In this document: piece by piece, positions 20,701 to 32,960 of the stretch
How the letters are laid out: each line of letters begins with the position of its first letter
Position numbering within the stretch: position 1 is the first letter of the stretch
Source: Todiramphus chloris collaris
Lineage: Eukaryota; Chordata; Aves; Coraciiformes; Alcedinidae
Direction of reading: 5' to 3'
DNA: 64,000 nucleotides
Assembly: GCA_025345505.1 (NCBI GenBank)
Contig: JANVCC010000247.1
Location: forward strand, 411,078 to 475,077
Program-made: the position numbers and the translations under genes
The notes under the pieces: generated by a model
The model's database searches: none
What the model was told of the DNA's origin: nothing
What the model saw: the letters and a program-made list of their open reading frames with translations, nothing else

Positions 20701-20920
20701 TCATAGAATCACAGAATCATTAAGTTTGGAAAAGACATCTGAGATCAAGTCCAACCATCTACCCAACATTACCATGACCACTACACCACATCCTGAAGTG
20801 CCCCAGCTACACCTTCTTGGAACCCCTGCAGGGATGGTGACCCCCTCCCTGGGCAGCCTCTTCCAAGGTCTCACCACCCTCTCAGTAGAGAAATTTTCTC
20901 TAATATCCAACCTAAAATCA
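20701..20920 (-). mobile_element. CR1 LINE fragment, 3' end
   Basis: Minus-strand CR1 beginning with clean octamers at 20701 (tcatagaatcacagaatcat). The UTR is of the 'ctacccaacattaccatgaccactacacc' type. It ends in ORF2 coding sequence at 'tctctaatatccaacctaaa'. It lies ~230 bp from the preceding CR1, in the same orientation but of a different subtype. Confidence 0.92.
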
Positions 20921-21390
20921 TATCAAGTGGTGGTGGCTGATCTACTAGGTTCTGTCTCTGCTTACTGAGAAAATTGCCCATAGGCTTTTTGGGTTTAATT
21001 TATTATTATTTTTCATAGGGGTGCTTGGCCTTCCATGCCGTGGTGAAATAACTTACCCTTGGAATTTAAAGGGACATGGGTCTGTCTATTCTTTTATCTC
21101 TTGGCAGTGATAGCTGGATCGTCAGTACCCATAAAACCTCCGTGAATGTACAGAATATCTGTGTTATAGGGATGGTCTTGATAGTGAGAGGCAGAGTCCC
21201 AGAGGTACCTTGCTGTCCTCAGCCTTCATCCCCACAGCCTTCCTTAAAACACTTCCCAAAGGAAGCCTGACAACGAGATGAGTGCCTAACAGAATGTCAG
21301 CATAAAGGAACAGAGAAGCTAAGCGAGGGTGCAATGCCCTTCCCTCCTCCTCCTCCCTGCAAAGAGTCTGGCATGTTTGCCCTCCCTTAG

Positions 21391-21452
21391 GGAGGCATTG
21401 GCAATCAGCTCTAATAATGAAGGAAGCATTGGCAATCAGTTCCAATAATGGC
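21391..21452. repeat. 31-bp tandem duplication
   Basis: GCATTGGCAATCAG followed by TYYAATAATG occurs from 21395 and again from 21426, a period of 31 bp. The copies differ at a few positions. This is a two-copy local duplication in unique sequence. Confidence 0.88.
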
Positions 21453-23184
21453 TCCATTATTAATGGGCATGTTTTCTTCCTACTATATGTTTCTTCCTTG
21501 ATTCTGTCTGTAGGAGTCTTATTCTCCTCACCCCCTTGGCTACCATTAATTTGTTCAGCTGCTTTTTTTGTTGCTTTTTTTTTTTTTTTTCCCCCTGCCC
21601 TTTCTTTTCCCTGCAAACTTTAATTAATTCTGTATATTCTTGTTTAATAATACCTACCTCAGAGGGACATTTTGAAGCTTAATTAATTATTGTACAGGTA
21701 TTTTTTTTTTCAGTTGCATCTTTGAACAATCCCTCTTTGCAGCTATTCTGGCCATTTCTAGTTCCTTCCATTCTTCTTTTGTAGGCTTTGTAAATTCTTG
21801 TGCCTCAGTGAAGATAATTACAATTTCTCTGCTCTTCTTCCACACTGAGGAACTCTTCCTTCCATGAAGGTCTCCTCGCTCTGGATTGGACTTAAGGGGA
21901 AGCCTGGATTACTCCTGCTTGTTTGCTTTCCTATATACTGAGATTCAGAGCCACGGTCCCTGTCCTAAGCTGTTCCGAGAAGCGCCGTTCTGAGCTGGCA
22001 TGAGGCTCCCCAAGGCCAGGCTGCCCTGGGAGATGCCACCTAAGCTGTGAAGAAGCACACAAACCACAGGGGAATGGAGGGCCTGTTGTTAACTTCTTCG
22101 GTGGTTGTGAAGTGGTGATTTTAACCAGATGACACACGTCAAAGGTGCTGCCAGCCCGTTCTCATGAACAGACAACGGTTGTGCAGCCCCTCTCCAGCCT
22201 TTTCTATCCCTTGGCAGCCACTGAAACCACTCTGCTCATGAACATCTAAGATCTTTTCTGGTGGCTCTTGATGCATGTTTTCAGATTCCTCCCTGTATTC
22301 ATGTGCCTGTTTCATCTTCACAGAGATTATTTTGTCACATCAGCATACATCACCATCCCACCAACCCCCACCCTCAAGATAAACCTGTAGGCAGTTTTAT
22401 AGAAGAACAAAATTTCTTCATCAGTGCAGAGAATGATGGCTGAAGCATTTCACAATATTCCCAAACTACCCCCTCCAACTGTCCAATTATCTTAACAGGA
22501 GCTTAATGACAAGAGTGTTGGAGCCCTGTGGTAATTAGGGATGGGGGGGGGGGGACTGTGACAGAGAATGGAAAAGACCACTAATCTAAGATGTTTTTTA
22601 TGAAACTCTAAGTGAAACAACTTCTTACAATGATTAAAAAGTTCTACAGACATTTATTTTTAAAATATTAGCTAATTCTACACCTCCAGTTTTCTTTGAT
22701 CTAAGACATCAAACTTCCACAGAACCACCCCAGTGGAAGGGGACATAACTCCTTTAGCAGATTATATTCGAGGAAAAGAGAAAGGAAGAGGAAATCTTCT
22801 CTAAAGCCTCTGAGTGACTTCAGAAAAAGCAGATTTGTTTGTTTGGTTTGTTTTTTTTTTTTTTTTTTTTATAGGCATCATTGCTTTTCCATTTCTTTCA
22901 GACTGAATTACACTTTGAAAGCCAGCACTCCTTGCTTGTTCACCACTGTATCAGCTACGCTACCTTGAGCCATCACCTGATGCATTGTGATGCCAGATGG
23001 TTGAAGGATGGAGAGTCAGACAAGAACTGGAAGCCAAGTACATTATGTCTCCACAAAAATCCTGTTTCTTGCATTAGCCTGGTGATGAAGACAAATATGG
23101 AACTTGTAGGACAAGACACATTGCTGAAATCACAACAGATTGTAAAAGAAATAAACTGTAACTTACATTTTAAGCCAAATACAA

Positions 23185-23250
23185 TTTTTTTTTGTTTGGG
23201 TTTTTTGATTTGTTTTGTTTTGTTTTTGTTTTGTTTGGGTTTTTTTTTTG
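23185..23250. repeat. TTTTG-type low-complexity tract
   Basis: A run of T with regular G interruptions (ttttgttttgtttttgttttg and ttgtttgggtttttt twice). It is slippage-prone simple sequence. Confidence 0.88.
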
Positions 23251-23652
23251 GCTTGCAATGCATTCTGAATATTCTACACTTTCCATAGGCTGTATTCCCA
23301 TGGAAATCAATAAGAGAAATACAGTGTGAATTCAAGTTTTGCCCTGAGCACTTTTTACACTAAAATAGCTTGTTTTCTCTAAGGTTTAGGTTTCAGATTA
23401 GCAAAAAAATTCTATCAGATGTGGAGATGAGACACCTTGAAGCTTGTTTTGGTTTCCTGTGGGTATTCCCTTTCCCAAGCCCAAGGACGGGAACTGCAGA
23501 AGGTGCAAGAGCACCTTTGCGGCATCATTGAAATCGATGTCCAAACTCCCTCTGATTTGGGCTCCCACATCACTCAATATGGAAATTCTCTGAACCAGAT
23601 CCCATGTCACAACAGAATCAATGTGACTTGCAACAGGTCTTCTGTCAACTCA

Positions 23653-24066
23653 TCATAGAATCACAGAATACCAGGTTGGAAGGGATCCCAAGGATCATCT
23701 AGTCCAACCTTTCAAGGTAAACTCTATATATAGTTTAAGTGATCTGGCCCATCACCCTGTCAAGCTCAGTCTTAAAACTGCCCAGTGTTGGGGAATCCAC
23801 CATGGGAGATGTTTCCAATGTTGAATTGTTCTCCTGGTGAAAAGTTTTCTTCTGGAGTCCAGTCGGGATCTCCCCAGGAATAACTTGTACCCATTACCCC
23901 TTGTCTTTTCCATGGGACAATTTGTAGAAAGGGAATCTCCATCTTCTTCATAGCCACCTTTTATGTCCTGGGACATGGTGTTAAGGTCCCCCCTGAGCCT
24001 TCTCTTCTCAAGGCTGAACAAACCCAGTTTTCTTAGCCTTTCTGCACACAGCAGGTCTTCTAGTCC
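23653..24066 (-). mobile_element. CR1 LINE fragment of a distinct subfamily
   Basis: Minus-strand CR1 with tail 'tcatagaatcacagaatacc' and a UTR unlike its neighbours: 'aggttggaagggatcccaag', then 'aaggtaaactctatatatag'. Only the copy at 54091 shares this UTR. An open frame (24111-23752) encodes [18 protein letters not shown] and continues almost to the 3' end, so the C-terminus is intact. Its divergence from the other copies shows that several CR1 lineages were active. Confidence 0.92.
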
Positions 24067-24496
24067 TAAATGTTCACAGCTACAACCCAAATTAATACAA
24101 AGAATGGACAAATCTACGAGTGCATGTTAAAATTATTCATATCCCCTTTCCCATTCCTCCCAGTGTTGTGGGAGAAGTGTGCTTTGCGAGGTCTACTGCT
24201 ACTTGAAAGACATCTACTAAAACAGCAATTAGATAATGAGACTACTTGAGATGCTTAACATACCCCGAGAGTTCTTACAGAGTGCTCGTGATTCTGAACT
24301 GGCCATCAATGAACATTTTTATTGTAGTCATCATCCATACAGCCTGAGCTTCAAAACCACGATTTGTTTCTTCAGTGCTACCCTGAAACATTCCAGATCT
24401 CTCCGTCAGCCCTTGCCCAGAGCTGCATTAAACCTCTGTCATCAATCCAGCACTCACCACTATGGCTCAATAAATGAACTGCTTGGAATAACTTGG

Positions 24497-24530
24497 AAAT
24501 AAAATATAAATAAATAAATAAATAAATAAA
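24497..24530. repeat. (AAAT)n microsatellite
   Basis: Seven or so near-perfect AAAT units. Confidence 0.9.
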
Positions 24531-25632
24531 GGAACAGATATTGACAGAAAATAATTTGCCTTCAACAGACAACATATTTCAGTTGCAGATTTACTGTTAA
24601 TCAACCTTCCTTCCTTCTCCTCTGTTGGACATTTGTATCTTTTTTCATCTCAGTTTTTGCTCCGGTTCCCCACGCATCCTGCTTTTATTAAGGAAAAAAA
24701 AAAAAAAAAAGGAAAAGATCAATGATCTTAAGGCAATGATACCTACAATATTTCCATGCGTTACTATTCCGCTTCTTTCACATTTAGAAGAATTTTAAAA
24801 ATTGCTAAAAGTAGTGACTTTTCTCTGCTTCATTTAGAATGTAGCAAAATTACATTAAAGGATGAAACCATGCGGACGACTTATTAAACTCCCCCACATT
24901 TGTGTAATTTAGACATTACATAATGTATGAAGGAGCACATCTCATATATACATATTTCAACAATAAACATTAATAACATGTTAATATCTTTATTTCTATG
25001 CTCTTCCTTTAATCTACCAAAGGAAGCTGGAAGCAAAGTCCCTATCACAGTTATTTTCATTAAAGCTACCCTATTTTAAGGCCTAAGCTTTCTCCAATAG
25101 GTTATGAATATTTTACCTTTCAGCATACACATAAATATACAAATATATGTATTTCATATACCTGCTACTTAACAAATGTTCTCCATCTGGACAAGAAGAT
25201 ATTTCCAGGACATTTGGACTCATTATGATGAATGGAGCCATTACCAGAAGATCAGGTACAGGGTCATGGAAAACAATGGACAAAGTTGGTAGGAGACTGA
25301 TTTGAATTCTGCAGAGATGGATATAATAGCTGCTTTCTCAGTTACAGGTATATTTATGGCTTATACATTCTATACTTCTACAGTTATTATTGCAGGTCTA
25401 GTCTATATTTTATAATGTACAACCATGCTGCGACTGCTGATGATAGAATTTGATGTTTATATTGCAATGAAACCTACACACTATTCCACTTTGCCCTCGC
25501 AGTGCACCAGGAAAATGCAAAAATGTCTATGGACGAGAATTTGGAGGTAACTGGAATGTACCCAGCTTTGTTGTCTGAACCCCTCTTAAATCACGTCTTG
25601 TTTTCCTGAATGCAAAATGCCATTTACGATCA

Positions 25633-25731
25633 GAATAAAATAAAATATAAAATAAAACAATAAAAATAAAAGATAAAATAAAATAATAAATATAAAATAT
25701 AAAATAAAATAAAATAAAATAAAATAAAATA
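25633..25731. repeat. (TAAAA)n pentanucleotide repeat
   Basis: About 100 bp of AATAA/TAAAA units. It is interrupted at the left (TATAAAATAAAACAATAAAA) and becomes a perfect AAAAT array at the right (~25700-25731). The pure right end suggests it is still length-variable. Confidence 0.92.
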
Positions 25732-26246
25732 GTGGAAAAAACCTGTCATCCAGGGGTCAGAAGAGCAGAGAGTTTGTATCCCTGGTTCCAGGGAGTGGGG
25801 ATGCCCAGTTTGTCACCTACAGAAGAATCTCACAGCTTCTGATTGAAATAGTACCACTGGCAAAGTTTTATACCCAACTGAGAAAAACCAGTAACGAGAC
25901 TCACTCAGAGCAATGGCTGTTCTGGTGCATTTAGAAGAACCTGGAGTCCTTTTATCCATGGGTGCAAAGGCAGTGTGAAAACACGTGCTCTGCCCCAGGA
26001 TCCCCAGAGTAATCAGTGAGCAGGTGGAGAAAGAAGGTGGTCAAGGTTACTGGCATACCAGGACACGAGCTAAAGCAACTTCCACCCACTGGATATTTCT
26101 GAGAACAAGCCAGCAAAAAGAAGGAATGGACTGTGTTCTTCTAGCTCTGTTATAACACTACTTCCTTGACAGTGTATTTAAAGAGTTACTCGTAGGCCTT
26201 GGTCCAAGTCATACAAGCATGGCAAGATCCTGTCAATCAAGTTTCA

Positions 26247-26730
26247 CACAGAATCACACACTCAGAATGTTAAGGGTTGGAAGGGACCTCCAAAGATCAT
26301 TGAGTCCAACCTCCCTGCCAGAGCAGGACAGAACTAGAGCAGGTCATGCAGAAATACATCCAGACATCCAGGTCTTGAAAGTCTCCAGAGAAGGAGACTC
26401 CACCACCTCTCTGGGGAATCTATTCCATTACAACTCTTACAGTAAGAAGTTCTTCCTCATCACTTCCTAATCCATTGCCCATCATCCTATCACAATGCAC
26501 AAGTGAAAAGAGGTTGTCCCTGCCTTTTTGACACCCAGCCCTTATGTATTTATAGACATTAATTAGATCTCCTCTCAGTCCTCTCCTCTTCAGATTAAAA
26601 AGCCCCAGGGCTCTCAGCCTTTCCTCGTAAGGCAGGTGTTCCAGTCCCTTCATCATCCTCATATCCTCCATTGGACTCTCTCAAGTAAACATCTGACCCT
26701 CTTGAACTGGGGAGTCCAGAACTGGATGAT
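26247..26730 (-). mobile_element. CR1 LINE fragment with ORF2 C-terminus
   Basis: Minus-strand CR1 of ~480 bp. It has a tail (cacagaatcacacactcag), the UTR 'cctgccagagcaggacagaactagagcaggtcatgcag', and an open frame (26671-26420) with LRALGLFNLKRRGLRGDL. Further 5' it reads 'cttgaactggggagtccagaactgg'. The UTR is nearly the same as in the 40863 copy, so the two are sisters. Confidence 0.93.
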
Positions 26731-29350
26731 TGTTTAAATATCAGAAAACATACTCCTAGCACCCACAGCTTGTGAGGCATGAGATTTATGATTATTCCAG
26801 GACTGATGGACCAGTTGTGGGTAGATGTTTGGGTTCTTGGCAGGGGAATGCAATACAACTTGCATTAATTAACCACTTGGGTGAATTAAACAGCTGTGGG
26901 ACAGGATCTACCTGTGGAGGTTGGTGTCCCTCCACTGACTTGAGGAAGGTCCTGTCCGACTTCAGCCATTCTGTGAAGTTATTCTTCCTGTACTTTAGGA
27001 GGGCAGTGACATCAAGGGGCATTGACAGAATGGGCACAGGCTTGGTGTCAGGTACCAACACTGGGCTGAAAGACACCTGCAAGAAGCTCTTTCACTGCCA
27101 CCATCCTCAACAGACCAACTGGCCATAGGAGCTTGAGCACCGTCAATGACCTCAGCCAGCTGTGCTGAACCAGTGATGTCCATCTGCCTTTCCATGGAGG
27201 GAGTGCTGTCAGCCCTGCCAGGGGAAGGATGCTTTTCTCCTTGGTGCTGTCATCCATCCTACGCCTGGTGAGCCACAAAGCACCACGCTCTTCACACAGG
27301 CCAGAGTCCCTTTGGTGGGCACTGCAGGGATGCCACATCCTTATGTTCACACTGATGTTGCATGATTAATGTCAACAGGGAAGGAACTATCCTAAGAGGT
27401 GGTTTTAGAGCTCACACAGTTTATTGTGCATCCCCAGGTGGAAGTAGGGAAAAGCTGGGCGCTGAGAAAAGCCCCAGATTTTGCCTGCAGAATTTCAGTA
27501 TCTGGCTAAGCATGTTGAGCTGATCAATTCTCATATTTTCTGGAAGGCACCCACCATTAGAAACAGCAGCAATAAGCAAATAATGACACGACACTTCATT
27601 TAAAATCAGTGTCAATACTGACAGAAAAGCAGCTTGCTTGGGCAACCAATCATACCAGCTGGAGGACAGCAACAATTGTTCCCCAGATCAGAACAATAAA
27701 CTCATTTATTTTTCTTACTTAGTAAATATCTCATTGTGTAGTTATTGTGAATACCAACAGCTGTAGATCTGAGCCTATCCTTCTGAATCTCCAAGAAGGG
27801 GGGGGGGCAAATTAGGCGCCTAAAATTTGGATGTAGTTTTATCAATGGTTTTCTAACTAACAGACAGCATGCAATGGCAGCTTGAGATTTCAGAAGATGG
27901 TTCTGAGGGGCAAAACCGAAATGTTTTGTAGTCATTGTATTACCACAAACCTGTGATCCAAAATGCAGAAGACACAGAATTAATACTCTGTAACTTCTAA
28001 TATGAAATGCTGGAAAACACATACATAAAACCTGACCTCCCTTGATTTCTGAGGGGTAAAAAACATAATGAAAACAAATTAAAATCTACAGAACTGCCTT
28101 CTGAAACCTGACATCTGAGCATTTCTTGTATTAGAGAACCTTGACTCCCACATCCCTTTGCCACTTGATTTTCCTACATGGAAAAGGTCCTGCCTGCAAT
28201 CCAAAGCTGGATAAAAGAGTCATTCCCAACCCACCTGGTAACTGCTTCATCAGTCCTGCTCCATATCCTCCATGCTGATCCCTCAACTCCCCTGCCTTAA
28301 GAAATGCTGTGAAGCCTTTGTCCTTAAGTGAGACTGTTCCAGAAAAGGCACTTGGAGCTCTCCAAAACTCCTGGCTATTCCCACCAGCATTGCCTGATCA
28401 GTCATCAAATGCTGCTTTTCAAGCTGAATTTGGTTTCAAGGACAAAAGTCCATGAGGAAAGAGCCTTGAGGCTGCTGTGCTTGATTTTACGTGAAACAGA
28501 GATATTCCAGGTATAAGTAACAAGGCAAATCACAAGATGGTGAGATTAGACAAACAAATAAATACATCTGCTATTTGAAATAACTCTTGACTGTTATTTG
28601 TTTGGAATGCACCAAAGACAGCAAGTCATTGGCCAAAGTAGCTGAAATGTAGGATATTGTTATGATTGTAGGTTCTCTTGATGTTTCCATGATGCAGTCT
28701 TGTAGTATTTGGAGCTTTGGACAAAGCTACAAAATTTTATGCTAGAGTGGAAAGAAGTTTAATCTTACCTACCTCTCAGGTCCAAAGCCTGAATGTTATG
28801 TAAGCTAATATCGAGAGCATAAACATTACTAGGGCATTAGAATCAAAGCTACAGGAAATTCAGGCCTGCATAGTTGATGTTGAAATTTAATATATGGATT
28901 CCATATTTACGCGGTGTCAACAACAGTTACTCACATGTTTTCAATGCTTTCAATCTATGCATGGGGCGAGTGTTTAAAAGATAGGAACCATGTGGCAAAC
29001 CACATACTAGCAATTTGTGCTGTATAATGGACAAGGAAAAAAATACCATACACCCCTGATTATTCTATGATTGCACATAAATAACTTACATATAAGACAA
29101 CCATCAAATCTACAACAAACAGAAGATAACATATTTAGCCATGACCACCAGATCTTTTGGGATATATTGTTTTTGGTACAAATAATATTCTCAGTTTTCT
29201 GTTGCATAAAAGTAGTGGAACATTATCATCGTAATCCAAACAAACCTCTGCCACTGGAGTGAGGCAGGCAGATTCATAGTTTGTTAAGATATGTCCATGC
29301 TATATATGGATAGGTGCATGCATGCTTAAATGTATATAGACTTCTATGTT
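26731..29350. other. Intergenic DNA, nothing recognised
   Basis: Mostly unique. The 26770-27360 part is GC-richer, and frames of ~100-118 codons overlap there on both strands, but none has a domain, a consistent codon bias or splice signals that I can recognise. There is a short G run at ~27798-27807. Confidence 0.45.
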
Positions 29351-29419
29351 TCACAGAATCTCAGAATTAGCATGGCTAGGAAAGACATCCAAGATTGCCA
29401 GGTCCAAATGTCAATGCCC
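29351..29419 (-). mobile_element. CR1 LINE 3' tail remnant, diverged
   Basis: About 70 bp on the minus strand match the CR1 extreme 3' end (tcacagaatctcagaatta; gctaggaaagacatccaaga; caggtccaaatgtc) with many changes. It is either old or a heavily eroded copy. Confidence 0.65.
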
Positions 29420-29528
29420 CAAAAGATGTTTGTATTTATAGATATATAATATTTAGATCTATGTAGAGAAAAAAAGCGAGAGAGAAAATAAGAATGAAAA
29501 GGAAGAATACGAATATGGGAGACAAGCT

Positions 29529-29611
29529 AGAATCACAGAATCACTAAGGCTGGAAAAGACCTCAAGGATCATGAAGTCCAACCATTATCATGACCATGAA
29601 ACCTTGTCCCA
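29529..29611 (-). mobile_element. CR1 LINE 3' tail remnant
   Basis: Minus-strand CR1 3' end (agaatcacagaatcactaag; gatcatgaagtccaaccatt; atcatgaccatgaaacctt), truncated after ~80 bp. It lies 110 bp from another tail remnant but is less diverged, so it is a separate insertion. Confidence 0.85.
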
Positions 29612-30992
29612 ATAGACTTAAGTCTTAATCATTTTCAATACAGTCAGAATATTGCCCACCTTCTTGAAAGAAGAAGGAAGGATTTGTTCATGGGCACATT
29701 CACAGGGAGTGCTCAACAAGACAGTGTTATTTCTGTCCCATTAAAATTTTCAAATTTTAAAAGGAAATCCAGCGGAAAAGTTTAAACTTGGAACAGAAAT
29801 TTGCATGAGCTCTCAGCTTGAGTTCTCTCAAAGTTGTATTTCCCTTTGCTGGTTGCTTTTATGGAAAAAGTGTATTGATTCCTTACTCTGAAACTCTGTC
29901 CCATCTTCTCACTTGAGCTTTTCCTAAGGAAATGCTCAGATTTTCTACCTCCTGCTTACATTTCTGTTTGCCCTGGATTTTACGTAACAGATGCTTTGCT
30001 CCTTTTCATGTAACGATGCATTAGGTGTGTAGTGTTATCAAAGCTAACTATTGGTTCTGAGCCTTTTAAAATGAACCGGTCTCTAAGAGTTGTCCTATAT
30101 GACAACATGTGCCAGACAGTGAGAGAACTGAAATTAATGACTAAGTCGTTAATATCCTGGATGGAAGAGATATAGCAAGACTAGAAATAATACCTTATAG
30201 ACACACTTCCATTACTCCAATGAGAAGTGTACCTAGAGGTCAATCCTTCTAAAAATGAAAACTTCAAAGGACCTGGTATCTGTTTAGATACCTAAGCACA
30301 TGGAATAATAGTCAAAGCTCTCACGAAATGACAGCTTGATGAAACATGCTGAAAATCTGAGAGAAAAGTCAAACCTAACATCATGAGGAAATGAAGAACT
30401 TGGTCTAATTTTATTTTTTTTAAAAAACCTTGGACATAGTGTCCCATCACAATTCACAGCATAACAAGATCATCATGGCTTGGACAGTGAGCACAGGAAA
30501 ATGGTACTTTCCCATGGTACTTTGCCCGCTTGGCCACGGGAGATTTTCCTGTGTCTTAGAGCCACATTGTATAGACAGAAGTAGTTGAACTGTGGAAATA
30601 ATGGTTCACAGATGTGTGAGAATTTGTTTCAGACACTGGGGAAGACACATAAAATGTGCATTTTGTGAGCTCTGCTATTCTTTTCCCTAATGGCATGAAT
30701 TTAACTTCTGAGTAGCTAGCATTTTTTCCTAGCAATGCTCTTAGTATACGTTATACACTACTATATTCTACTATATCCTATATTTTTTCATCTGCCACAT
30801 GTGGCAAGAACAAAAGACTCTGCTGTTGCTAAGCTTAAACCTCCTCCCTGTTACCAAAGCACCTACAAATTGTGAGAAATCGCATCTCTCCATCATCCCA
30901 ATTTCTTTTGCAGTCACAAAACTCATGAAACACCTTTCTGAGCTGATCCACTGTCTGGGGCATTCTCCTGGCAGTATTCTCATCATGACCTG

Positions 30993-31064
30993 TTTTTTTT
31001 TTTTTTTTTTTTTTTTTCTTTTCATTTTTCTAATTTTTCCCTTTTTTTTTTTTTTTTTTTTTTT
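30993..31064. repeat. Twin poly-T tracts
   Basis: Twenty-five T (30993-31017) and twenty-three T (31042-31064), separated by a 24-base T-rich spacer. The flanks show no retroposed body. Confidence 0.9.
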
Positions 31065-31639
31065 CTTCCACTGAGATGATAAAAACTCCTTTAGGTTTCT
31101 CCTTTTTAGCTCACCACGGTCAGTTCATCACCAAAGTCCTGTCCTTCCTTCCACAGCTTTCATAATAATTATATTTTTTTTTCATTCCTGAAAAACTAAA
31201 CTTTGTAGATAAAGATCTCTAGGAGGGTCTTTCTCTGTGCTGCTGTCTACCTGCTGTTTTGTTTTGTTTTTAATCATGCTGTTCCCCGAGCTGTGCATCT
31301 CACTTGACTGACCATTGCCACCGCAATTTTTATAGTACATTCTGGGAAAGACCAGGGGAACTTTGCTGCTCTTTAAATAGGCACTTTACTCTTTAGAAAG
31401 GCACTGTTCATGCAGTCACCATTTCCTCTAGGTGCTTCCTGCTGTCTGCACCAACCTCTTGGAAGATACAGAATGGTGTGGGGTGTGTACGTCCAGAATG
31501 CAGTTTATTTCATCCAAATGCAACCATAAAAGCCAGACCAGATGACTGGCAATCTATAAGAAGCATTTTCTCTCTGATGACTATAATAGGAGGGGGTAGG
31601 CAATTAGATCTGATGAAGATGTCTGCTCTGTCTAAGGTG

Positions 31640-31980
31640 AGGTGAGATAAATCCCATCAGTGCTACTTGTGATGGATAGCCTTTACTTCACAGCTGCCAT
31701 TAAAAAAACATTTAAATATATTTAAAAGAACCTTAATAAAAGGTGTTGTGAAGCAAAACACAACTACTCTTAACATGTTGTAATTGCACACTTGAGCGTG
31801 TCTGGTAGATAAGGCACCTATTGTTCCTTTAATGCACGTGAGACGAATAGCACATTTAATTACCCTGTATGTCAAAATTAATACAGATCCCAAAGCAGGC
31901 AGTGTCAATACATTTAGTTATAGAGCAATTATAGTGCAGCCAGAGCCACTTAATGTACAGGATTGAAAACAGAAACTAAA
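31640..31980. promoter_or_regulatory. Candidate conserved noncoding element
   Basis: Repeat-free sequence with many well-spaced motifs: AACATGTTG, GATAAGG, TTTAATTACC, AAAATTAATACAG and isolated CpGs in 'acttgagcgtgtctgg' and 'cacgtgagacgaatagc'. It sits inside a 3.5-kb interval without CR1. Inferred developmental-type enhancer; the boundaries are approximate. Confidence 0.35.
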
Positions 31981-32259
31981 CAAACATGAAAAAAAGGGGG
32001 GGAAAAAAGCATGGATCAGTGCTTCAAAGAATAACCTTATAACCTTAGGAAAGCAGGAGTTGTTCATTAGTACTAGGCTGCAAGTCCAAATAAATATGTA
32101 ACCTCTCAAAAGTGTTCAGACCAACCCCAGAGCCTGTTAGGCCTTGTTGTTTTAGAGACCTCAGAAAGGTGAAGGTGAGCTCTTGACACAATGCTTTTCA
32201 TTTGAATTCACTTCCTGCTCTCTCGTTTACTGGAGGTAACTTCCCTTGGTACCTCAGCT

Positions 32260-32960
32260 GGCTTTCTTCACACAGAATGATTCGCTATTTGCATTTTGGT
32301 TCTAATACTGAATTCGCCTAACATGATTCAATCTTATTTTCCCAGTGGTACCATTAATATTTTAATTTAATCAGAATTTCAGGAACTTGTTTGCCATCCA
32401 GAGCAACTTGGTTACCTGTCAGCCTCCATCAGCTTGTCATATTAGAGGTGATTGTTCCTTGAATCTAATCTACTTTAAATGATTTCATTGGGTAGAGGTC
32501 TATAAATCATTTCAGAATGGGTCTGACAGATGAAGGCTTAGGTAAGTAAACAAATCAGGCTTGCTTTACTTTAGGCAGCAATGAACTTGGCTTTATCAAC
32601 TTCTCATTGATTTCTGCACTCCAAAAGGTCAAAAAAAATCTCTTTAACATAAGAACATTATTAATATAAGTACAGTATTACAACCAACCATAATTAAGAT
32701 AAGTCCCAACATTCAGTGATGAGGCTGACTTAAGAACATTGCAGACTGCATTTCAATAAAGCCTGTTATGCACTTTGAATTGATGAATTCATTTCCAAAA
32801 GGTTTACTTTCATCTTTCCAATCAAAACAGAAATTAACTAATTAAGCAGTCCAGAGTCCCTCTGGATTTTGAGCCAAGTTTATAAAGGATAATACGATAA
32901 GGCTGCAGCTGGGAGTCTAATGTACAGTATATTATTCAAATCTTACAGTATGTTCACATT
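32260..32960. promoter_or_regulatory. Candidate conserved noncoding segment
   Basis: Long repeat-free AT-rich block with homeodomain-like cores (TTAATTTAATC at ~32360, AACTAATTAAGC at ~32837) and a caudal/HOX-like TTTATAAAGGATAA at ~32880. It is the second half of the CR1-free interval. I cannot delimit it without alignment. Confidence 0.25.

Larger units (their letters stand above)
20921..23652. other. Intergenic DNA with low-complexity tracts
   Basis: No CR1 or gene is recognised. It contains a 31-bp tandem duplication (21391-21452), a T-rich run (~21561-21590), a 12-base G run (22543-22554), a poly-T tract (22851-22870) and a TTTTG-rich tract (23185-23250). Open frames over these tracts (for example the lysine-rich one at 21164-21616 on the minus strand) follow the low complexity rather than a gene. 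Confidence 0.5.
24067..26246. other. Intergenic DNA, AT-rich
   Basis: Unique AT-rich sequence. It includes an AAAT microsatellite (24497-24530), a poly-A run (~24693-24711) and a TAAAA-type repeat (25633-25731). The stretch 24880-25440 is very AT-rich. No gene is recognised. Confidence 0.5.

Noticed and set aside
21164-21616. Minus-strand open frame of 150 codons, lysine-rich at its start
   Set aside because: The lysine-rich start is the reverse reading of a T-rich tract and a short duplication. The rest has no domain, and no splice or promoter context is visible.
22881-23288. Plus-strand open frame of 135 codons ending in Phe/Leu-rich sequence
   Set aside because: The apparent hydrophobic C-terminus is the translation of the TTTTG low-complexity tract at 23185-23250, and the remainder shows no recognisable protein.
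24693-24711. Poly-A run considered as a retroposed mRNA tail
   Set aside because: The upstream sequence has no recognisable coding remnant. It is more likely a slippage tract.
26770-27360. Overlapping frames of 96-118 codons on both strands in GC-richer DNA
   Set aside because: I considered an exon or processed pseudogene, but the frames compete on both strands, no family is recognisable and no poly-A remnant follows.
30993-31064. Poly-T tracts considered as tails of minus-strand processed pseudogenes or SINEs
   Set aside because: The sequence to the right shows no gene-like or tRNA/7SL/5S-like body and no target duplication could be seen.
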